From Lonepinella sp051851555 (lineage in GTDB: Bacteria; Pseudomonadota; Gammaproteobacteria; Enterobacterales; Pasteurellaceae), in the NCBI RefSeq assembly GCF_051851555.1, contig NZ_JBPDVH010000006.1, forward strand, positions 62,001 through 126,000: 64,000 nt of DNA, in the 5' to 3' direction. Of this stretch, positions 59,794-64,000 are shown in pieces. The stretch's first letter is position 1. Each line of letters opens with the position of its first letter. The notes below the pieces were generated by a model, which was given only the letters and a program-made list of their open reading frames with translations, was not told the origin of the DNA and searched no databases. The position numbers and the translations under genes are program-made.

Positions 59794-61179
59794 ATGACCA
59801 CTGAAAATAATCTAAAAAACACCGCACTTAAAGACACCATTGTCGCTCAGGCTACCCCTATTGGGCGTGGTGGTGTGGGGATTTTGCGTATATCCGGTCC
59901 CTTAGCCATGAATGTGGCGCAAGCCGTGTTGGGCAAAACGCTCAAACCTCGTTACGCCAATTATCTGCCTTTTAAAGACGAGGACGGCACGGTATTAGAT
60001 CAGGGCATTGCCTTATTTTTCCAATCCCCGAATTCCTTTACTGGTGAAGATGTCTTGGAATTGCAAGGCCATGGTGGGCAAATCGTGTTGGATCTCTTGC
60101 TGAAACGGATCTTACAAGTGTCTGGTGTACGTTTAGCTCGCCCAGGGGAATTTTCTGAACAAGCCTTTTTAAACGATAAACTGGATCTCGCCCAAGCCGA
60201 GGCCATTGCGGATCTTATTGATGCCACCTCAGAACAAGCTGCACGTTCCGCTTTAAAATCCCTGCAAGGGGAATTCTCCAACAAGGTGAATCAATTAGTA
60301 GATGACGTGATTTATTTACGCACTTACGTAGAGGCCGCCATTGATTTTCCTGATGAAGAAATTGATTTTCTGGCCGATGGAAAAATTGAGAACAAACTCA
60401 ATGCAATCATTGCACAACTCGCCGACGTGCGAGCCGAGGCCAAGCAAGGATCGATTTTACGTGAGGGCATGAAAGTGGTGATCGCAGGGCGTCCTAATGC
60501 GGGTAAATCCAGTTTGCTCAATGCCTTAGCAGGCCGTGAGGCAGCGATTGTGACTGATATTGCAGGCACCACAAGAGATGTGCTACGAGAGCATATTCAT
60601 ATTGACGGCATGCCGTTACATATTATTGATACGGCGGGGTTACGTGACGCTACGGATGAAGTGGAACGAATCGGGATTCACCGAGCTTGGACCGAAATGG
60701 AACAGGCTGACCGTATTCTTTTAATGTTAGATAGCACCGAACAGACAGATCTCGACAAAGTGCGGTCGGCATTTTTGCAGAAATTGCCGTCCAATATTCC
60801 CGTGACCTTAATTCGCAATAAAACCGATTTAAGCGGTGAAATCACTGGTTTAAGCGAAGAAAACGGCTATACGGTCATTCGCCTTTCTGCCCGCAATCAA
60901 CAAGGCATTGATTTACTGCGTGAACATTTAAAACAAGCCATGGGTTATCAAACCAGTACCGAGGGCGGATTCTTAGCCCGTCGCCGTCATTTAGAGGCCT
61001 TAGAAAAAGCCTCCGAACATTTACAACAAGGTCATACTCAACTGACACAATTCTACGCCGGTGAATTACTGGCCGAAGAACTCCGCCTTGTGCAAACCCA
61101 TTTAAGCGAAATCACGGGCCAATTTACTTCAGATGATTTATTGGGGAATATTTTTAGTTCGTTTTGTATTGGGAAGTAA
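59794..61179 (+). CDS. mnmE: tRNA uridine-34 modification GTPase MnmE
   Basis: The 461-residue protein works with MnmG to make 5-carboxymethylaminomethyluridine at the wobble position. An N-terminal folate-binding domain (IVAQATPIGRGGVGILRISG) precedes the G domain inserted in helices, with GRPNAGKSSLLNAL from about residue 232, DTAGLRDATDEVE and NKTD. The C-terminal FCIGK holds the cysteine seen in all members. Stops and starts are clear, with an uptake signal near the N-terminus. Confidence 0.97.
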   Translation: MTTENNLKNTALKDTIVAQATPIGRGGVGILRISGPLAMNVAQAVLGKTLKPRYANYLPFKDEDGTVLDQGIALFFQSPNSFTGEDVLELQGHGGQIVLDLLLKRILQVSGVRLARPGEFSEQAFLNDKLDLAQAEAIADLIDATSEQAARSALKSLQGEFSNKVNQLVDDVIYLRTYVEAAIDFPDEEIDFLADGKIENKLNAIIAQLADVRAEAKQGSILREGMKVVIAGRPNAGKSSLLNALAGREAAIVTDIAGTTRDVLREHIHIDGMPLHIIDTAGLRDATDEVERIGIHRAWTEMEQADRILLMLDSTEQTDLDKVRSAFLQKLPSNIPVTLIRNKTDLSGEITGLSEENGYTVIRLSARNQQGIDLLREHLKQAMGYQTSTEGGFLARRRHLEALEKASEHLQQGHTQLTQFYAGELLAEELRLVQTHLSEITGQFTSDDLLGNIFSSFCIGK

Positions 61180-61183
61180 TATT

Positions 61184-61204
61184 TCCCCATACTGGCGTAT
61201 GGGA
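61184..61204. repeat. Short palindrome after mnmE, related to the dispersed repeat
   Basis: TCCCCATACTGGCGTATGGGA is an imperfect palindrome that matches the CCCC...GGGG half of the longer repeats at 30237-30285 and 63224-63273. It begins 5 bp past the mnmE stop and may also serve as a 3'-end hairpin. Confidence 0.55.
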
Positions 61205-61328
61205 TAGGCAACAAAGATATTCAATAGAGCAAAATAGTCAGTTTTGAACATAATAAAACCTATTTTTGTGATCTTCATTCCAAAACTGATCATCATTTCT
61301 TGTTATTTTCCGCATATTCAACCTACAC

Positions 61329-61359
61329 TGGATACCTGATTAACAAAACAAGGTATCCA
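61329..61359 (+). promoter_or_regulatory. Hairpin covering the ribosome-binding site of the Rpn gene
   Basis: TGGATACCT (61329-61337) and AGGTATCCA (61351-61359) are perfectly complementary over nine pairs with a 13-base loop. The 3' arm contains the AAGG-type site and ends one base before the ATG. In mRNA the pairing would hide the start of the full-length protein. Confidence 0.7.
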
Positions 61360-61360
61360 C

Positions 61361-62290
61361 ATGCAACAACATTCACGCTATATCGATCTCACCACTGACT
61401 ACGGCTTTAAACGTATTTTTGGTCGAGAAACCAACAAAGATTTATTAATGTCATTTCTCAATGAGCTATTTCAAGGCCGCAAAGTGATCAAGGATTTGGT
61501 GTATAACAAAAATGAACACTCAGGCGACATCCCCGAACAAGGTGCCGTTATTTTTGACCTGACTTGTACCGCCGATGACGATAGCCAATTTATTATCGAA
61601 GTGCAACGACGCCATCAAGAACTGTTTAAACAACGTACTATTTATTATGGCGCCAAACTTATCAGTGACCAAGCCCCAAAAGGTCATCGCAGTGACTGGG
61701 GCTATGATATTACTGAAGTCTATGTGATCGCCATAATGGACGGTTTTCACTTTTCCGATAAACCCGATTATCTGCATGATATTTGCCTATGCCATCGAAA
61801 GACAGGCGAAATTTTTTATGATAAACTGGGTTTTATTTATCTAGAATTGCTAAATTTCAACAAACCCGAAGAACAATTAACCACGGACTTAGAACGTTGG
61901 TTATTTGTATTAAAAAATATGGCAAAACTAGACAAACTCTCGCCTTATTTACGTAAACCAATCTTCGAAAAGTTATTTAGCATTGCTGAATATACCAGAC
62001 TCAATAAAGAGGAAAAAGATATGTACGATGTGAGTTTAAAACGCAAGTGGGATGAATATTCCTTGCTTACCTCTGCTGAAACAAGAGGAATACGGCAAGG
62101 GTTACAACAGGGATTAGAACAGGGATTAGAACAGGGAATACAACAAGGAATACAACAAGGAATAGAGCAAGGGCGTTTGAATACACTTAAAGAAAACGCT
62201 AGAAATATGCTTAATCGTGGGTTTAATGTTCAATTAATTTCGGAAGTTTTGGGTTTATCTGTAGATGAAATTAAGAGTTTGATGAATTGA
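61361..62290 (+). CDS. Rpn-family PD-(D/E)XK nuclease (recombination-promoting nuclease / putative transposase)
   Basis: The 309-residue protein has the Rpn/YhgA-like nuclease domain: TTDYGFKRIFGRETNKDLLM (11-30), then D66 in VIFDLTC, E80 and Q82 in FIIEVQRR, which make the D-(x)13-E-x-Q active-site pattern, and RTIYYGAKL. A helical C-terminal part starts at MYDVSLKRKWDEYS (221) and has six QG[L/I][Q/E] repeats before LNTLKENARN. The E. coli family shows toxicity and phage defence, held in check by an internally started C-terminal protein. The ATG has a hairpin over its ribosome-binding site. Three stand-alone copies of the C-terminal part follow. Confidence 0.88.
   Translation: MQQHSRYIDLTTDYGFKRIFGRETNKDLLMSFLNELFQGRKVIKDLVYNKNEHSGDIPEQGAVIFDLTCTADDDSQFIIEVQRRHQELFKQRTIYYGAKLISDQAPKGHRSDWGYDITEVYVIAIMDGFHFSDKPDYLHDICLCHRKTGEIFYDKLGFIYLELLNFNKPEEQLTTDLERWLFVLKNMAKLDKLSPYLRKPIFEKLFSIAEYTRLNKEEKDMYDVSLKRKWDEYSLLTSAETRGIRQGLQQGLEQGLEQGIQQGIQQGIEQGRLNTLKENARNMLNRGFNVQLISEVLGLSVDEIKSLMN
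62021..62290 (+). CDS. Internal C-terminal Rpn product (putative intragenic antitoxin)
   Basis: An in-frame ATG at codon 221 of the Rpn gene has AAAGAGGAAAA 5-14 bases upstream, a better ribosome-binding site than that of the full gene. It would give an 89-residue protein with MYDVSLKRKWDEYS, six QG-rich repeats and the C-terminal LNTLKENARNMLNRGFNVQL. The downstream separate genes start at exactly this residue, which supports real use of this start. In E. coli RpnA such a small product neutralises the full-length toxin; that it does so here is inference. Confidence 0.65.
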   Translation: MYDVSLKRKWDEYSLLTSAETRGIRQGLQQGLEQGLEQGIQQGIQQGIEQGRLNTLKENARNMLNRGFNVQLISEVLGLSVDEIKSLMN

Positions 62291-62305
62291 TGTGGTTTCA
62301 AATAG

Positions 62306-62336
62306 GGCTAAAAATACTGTGTTTTTAGCCTTATTT
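62306..62336 (+). terminator. Terminator after the Rpn gene
   Basis: GGCTAAAAA (62306-62314) and TTTTTAGCC (62322-62330) form a 9-bp stem with a 7-base loop, followed by TTATTT. It ends where the 5' edge of the first downstream duplicate begins (GCC TTATTTACG shared with the parent). Confidence 0.65.
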
Positions 62337-62391
62337 ACGCAAACCAATCTATTTTGCTGAATATACCAGACTCAATAAAGAGGAAAAAAAC

Positions 62392-62625
62392 ATGTACGAT
62401 GTGAGTTTAAAACGCAAATGGGATGAATATTCCTTGCTTACCTCTGCAGAAACAAGAGGAATACGGCAAGGATTACAACGAGGATTAGAACAAGGATTAC
62501 AGCAAGGGCGTTTGGATACGCTTAAGGAAAGCGCCAGAAATATGCTTAACCTTGGGGTTGATGTGGCGACCATTTCTCAGTATTTGAACTTACCCATAGA
62601 AGATGTTCGAAAGTTACAGCATTAA
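62392..62625 (+). CDS. Stand-alone Rpn C-terminal segment, copy 1
   Basis: The 77-residue protein begins MYDVSLKRKWDEYSLLTSAE, as the internal product of the Rpn gene does, then has three four-residue QG-type repeats and a C-terminus LDTLKESARN...VATISQYLNLPIEDVRKLQH that differs from the parent (type B). Bases 62328-62391 copy the parent's coding sequence before the internal start, with a 15-base in-frame deletion, and keep its AGAGGAAAA ribosome-binding site. It is a duplicated 3' gene fragment that still has a good start and stop, so it may be a working antitoxin gene. Confidence 0.65.
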   Translation: MYDVSLKRKWDEYSLLTSAETRGIRQGLQRGLEQGLQQGRLDTLKESARNMLNLGVDVATISQYLNLPIEDVRKLQH

Positions 62626-62636
62626 TTTTGTTTCAA

Positions 62637-62660
62637 AGTGGCCTGTATTGACAGACCACT
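62637..62660 (+). repeat. Duplicated leader hairpin, before copy 2
   Basis: AGTGGCCTGTATTGACAGACCACT folds into a 10-bp stem with one mismatch and an ATTG loop, just before an AAAGGAGG site. The same leader is repeated before copy 3 (62914-62937) with a perfect stem. Confidence 0.75.
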
Positions 62661-62680
62661 ATGTTAAAGGAGGAAGATAA

Positions 62681-62902
62681 ATGTATGACGTCAGTTTAAA
62701 ACGCAAATGGGATGAATATTCCTTGCTTACCTCTGCAGAAACAAGAGGAATACGGCAAGGATTAGAACAAGGATTACAGAAAGGGCGTTTGGATACGCTT
62801 AAGGAAAGCGCCAGAAATATGCTTAACCTTGGGGTTGATGTGGCGACCATTTCTCAGTATCTGAACTTACCTATAGAAGATGTTCGAAAGTTACAGCATT
62901 AA
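62681..62902 (+). CDS. Stand-alone Rpn C-terminal segment, copy 2
   Basis: The 73-residue protein again starts MYDVSLKRKWDEYSLLTSAE, has only two repeat units (QGLEQGLQ) and the type B end VATISQYLNLPIEDVRKLQH, nearly identical to copy 1. A strong AAAGGAGG site lies 8-9 bases before the ATG. Its leader carries a hairpin shared with copy 3. Good translation signals argue against mere decay. Confidence 0.65.
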   Translation: MYDVSLKRKWDEYSLLTSAETRGIRQGLEQGLQKGRLDTLKESARNMLNLGVDVATISQYLNLPIEDVRKLQH

Positions 62903-62913
62903 TTTTATTTCGA

Positions 62914-62937
62914 AGTGGCCTGTATTGACAGGCCACT
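62914..62937 (+). repeat. Duplicated leader hairpin, before copy 3
   Basis: AGTGGCCTGTATTGACAGGCCACT is a perfect 10-bp stem with an ATTG loop, followed by TTGTTAAAGGAGG. It is the counterpart of the hairpin at 62637-62660. Confidence 0.78.
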
Positions 62938-62957
62938 TTGTTAAAGGAGGAAAATAA

Positions 62958-63203
62958 ATGTACGATGTGAGTTTAAAACGAAAATGGGATGAGTATTCCT
63001 TGCTTACCTCTGCAGAAATGAGGGGAATACGACAAGGGTTACAACAGGGATTAGAACAGGGAATACAACAAGGAATAGAGCAAGGGCGTTCGAATACACT
63101 TAAAGAAAACGCTAGAAATATGCTTAATCGTGGGTTTGATGTTCAATTAATTTCGGAAGTTTTGGGCTTACCTGTGGATGAAATTAAAAAGCTGATGAAT
63201 TGA
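62958..63203 (+). CDS. Stand-alone Rpn C-terminal segment, copy 3
   Basis: The 81-residue protein has the common MYDVSLKRKWDEYS start, four repeat units and the end SNTLKENARNMLNRGFDVQL...LGLPVDEIKKLMN, which matches the parent Rpn (type A) with few changes. An AAAGGAGG site precedes the ATG. As its C-terminus matches the full-length protein, it is the best candidate for a separate inhibitor of this Rpn. Role by inference. Confidence 0.65.
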   Translation: MYDVSLKRKWDEYSLLTSAEMRGIRQGLQQGLEQGIQQGIEQGRSNTLKENARNMLNRGFDVQLISEVLGLPVDEIKKLMN

Positions 63204-63223
63204 TGTTTCTCGCCGTACCCTCT

Positions 63224-63273
63224 AGCCACAGCGTGGCGTGACGATGCTTAACCCCATACTCCAGTATAGGGGA
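63224..63273. repeat. Dispersed palindromic repeat, copy B
   Basis: The reverse complement of this 50-bp segment matches copy A (30237-30285) at most positions, including GTATGGGGTTAAGCA-type and CGCCACG.TGTGGCT parts. It lies 20 bp past the last Rpn-fragment gene. Confidence 0.65.
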
Positions 63274-63332
63274 TTTTTAAGTCTATTTCCCGCCTCACTT
63301 CTTGTAAAATCCCAAAAAGTTCCCAGAAAAAA

Positions 63333-63348
63333 TGTGATCTAGATCACA
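63333..63348. promoter_or_regulatory. CRP site 1 upstream of the porin gene
   Basis: TGTGATCTAGATCACA is a perfect 16-bp palindrome matching the CRP consensus, about 360 bp before the porin ATG. Confidence 0.78.
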
Positions 63349-63487
63349 ATTTTGAAATAAAGTTTCTTTATATCAAATTATTCTTGAGTATTTTCTCCAT
63401 AAATGTCTTTAATATTATAAATAACCTTTAAAATCATATTGTTATAAAAATATGACATTCCCATAAAAATAAAATTTCTTTCAAAAA

Positions 63488-63503
63488 TGTGATCTGGATC
63501 TCA
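63488..63503. promoter_or_regulatory. CRP site 2 upstream of the porin gene
   Basis: TGTGATCTGGATCTCA matches the CRP consensus with one mismatch in the second half. It lies about 80 bp before the possible transcription start near 63576. Confidence 0.68.
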
Positions 63504-63704
63504 TTTTTAACATGGTGAAGAATTTTATAACTTATTGATTTATATGAAATCTGTGTTTTCTGGTAAAATTCCCTATTATTGACATAAAAAAATAATTCAT
63601 TTAAATTTCACACCAAGAAGTAAAACTTCAAAAGCAAATTTATTTGCTTAACTCGAATCGACCTAATCGATTTGCTACTTAACCAAAAATAAGGAAACAT
63701 TGTT

Positions 63705-64000
63705 ATGAAAAAAACACTTATCGCTCTAGCCGTTGCTGCCTTAGCATCAAGTGCAGCCAATGCAACTGTGGTTTATCAACAAGAAGGTACAAAAATTGAT
63801 ATTGATGGACGTATCTCATTGCAAGTTCGAAATGAAACTGACAAACGTACTGATTTAGTAGACAAAGGTTCTCGTGTTCGTGTTCGTGCTTATCAAGAGA
63901 TTGGTAATGGTTTCGAAGCGTTAGCAAATATTGAACTTCGTTTTACTCAAAATGGTACTGTCGGTGATAGTATTCACACTAAACGCTTATTCGGTGGATT
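63705..64000 (+). CDS. General porin, OmpP2/OmpH-like (partial, N-terminal end)
   Basis: The frame starts MKKTLIALAVAALASSAANA, a classic signal peptide cut after ANA, and continues TVVYQQEGTKIDIDGRISLQ and alternating beta-strand sequence typical of Gram-negative trimeric porins. It runs off the window after 98 codons. By family it should be an outer-membrane pore for small solutes, like OmpP2 in Haemophilus. A TAAGGAAAC site precedes the ATG. Two CRP-type sites upstream suggest cAMP control. Confidence 0.88.
   Translation, partial: MKKTLIALAVAALASSAANATVVYQQEGTKIDIDGRISLQVRNETDKRTDLVDKGSRVRVRAYQEIGNGFEALANIELRFTQNGTVGDSIHTKRLFGG

Larger units (their letters stand above)
63204..63704. other. 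Intergenic region before the porin gene
   Basis: About 500 bp with no gene. It contains one dispersed repeat (63224-63273), two CRP-type sites and a very AT-rich promoter region with a long leader. TTGACA at 63579-63584 and TGGTAAAAT at 63561-63569 are candidate promoter elements; neither has a convincing partner at the right distance. The leader includes short hairpins such as AGCAAATTTATTTGCT. Confidence 0.6.

Noticed and set aside
61361..62290. Classical insertion sequence transposase
   Set aside because: Some annotations call Rpn/YhgA-like proteins transposases, but no terminal inverted repeats or target duplications border the gene, and the fold is a PD-(D/E)XK nuclease.
62349..62850. 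Minus-strand open frames opposite the Rpn fragments (62349-62573, 62659-62850)
   Set aside because: They are repeated only because the plus-strand genes are repeated. They have no good start signals, and their cysteine-rich composition is the reverse reading of the QG repeats.
61361..63203. CRISPR array in the repeat-rich region
   Set aside because: The repeats are 12-bp coding units and whole-gene duplicates; there are no regular spacers or cas genes.

Overview
The window is chromosomal DNA from a member of the Pasteurellaceae. It is AT-rich and carries about 25-30 copies of the Haemophilus-type uptake signal AAGTGCGGT / ACCGCACTT in both orientations, many as inverted pairs that double as terminators. 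The Actinobacillus pleuropneumoniae-type core (ACAAGCGGT) was not noticed. Gene content (spc and alpha ribosomal operons, MetJ, SlmA, an OmpP2/OmpH-like porin) fits the Haemophilus / Aggregatibacter / Pasteurella side of the family. The species cannot be fixed from the sequence alone.

Layout. 1-7021: end of the spc operon (rpsN tail to rpmJ) and the alpha operon (rpsM-rpsK-rpsD-rpoA-rplQ) with its S4-binding leader. 7182-11588: D-lactate dehydrogenase, then tsaC-aroE-mgtC/sapB, and ssb. 11657-14560: a LexA-box-controlled uvrA divergent from ssb. 14631-19257: a carbohydrate cluster (split transketolase, ascorbate-type PTS IIC and IIB, divergent LacI-family regulator) with two operators and a CRP site between the divergent genes. 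19438-22101: mreBCD. 22235-25058: an ATP-grasp ligase-like protein next to two esterases of unknown pathway. 25150-27850: serine deaminase and serine transporter. 28089-30092: rpsP-rimM-trmD-rplS. 30338-36848: heptosyltransferase-like protein, AhpD-like protein, glutathione reductase, a small hypothetical protein, enolase and CTP synthase. 37027-39276: Sel1-repeat proteins around a secreted esterase. 39390-42661: ygfZ, yicC, rph, pyrE. 42727-47075: a phosphoethanolamine transferase gene with a heptanucleotide repeat tract, metJ, mutM, rpmG, rpmB, radC. 47241-53340: coaBC-dut-slmA, yheU, crp, a methyltransferase and a Kef-type antiporter. 53369-61179: the replication-initiation cluster recF-dnaN-dnaA divergent from rpmH-rnpA-yidD-yidC-mnmE. 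61361-63203: an Rpn-family nuclease gene followed by three stand-alone copies of its C-terminal segment. 63705-64000: start of a general porin gene behind CRP sites.

Most of the window is conserved housekeeping DNA. Two places stand out. First, the Rpn locus: the full-length PD-(D/E)XK protein has an internal, well-placed start at its C-terminal segment, and three separate downstream genes each begin with the same MYDVSLKRKWDEYS sequence behind their own ribosome-binding sites. They differ in the number of 12-bp repeats and fall into two C-terminal sequence types. This looks like a toxin with an expanded bank of intragenic-antitoxin-type proteins. Second, the lipooligosaccharide phosphoethanolamine transferase gene: its natural ATG is followed by a (AACAGCC)n tract, and in this sequence the tract leaves the ATG out of frame with the rest of the gene. 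Loss of one unit would restore a 549-residue protein, so the gene is probably phase-variable and OFF here.
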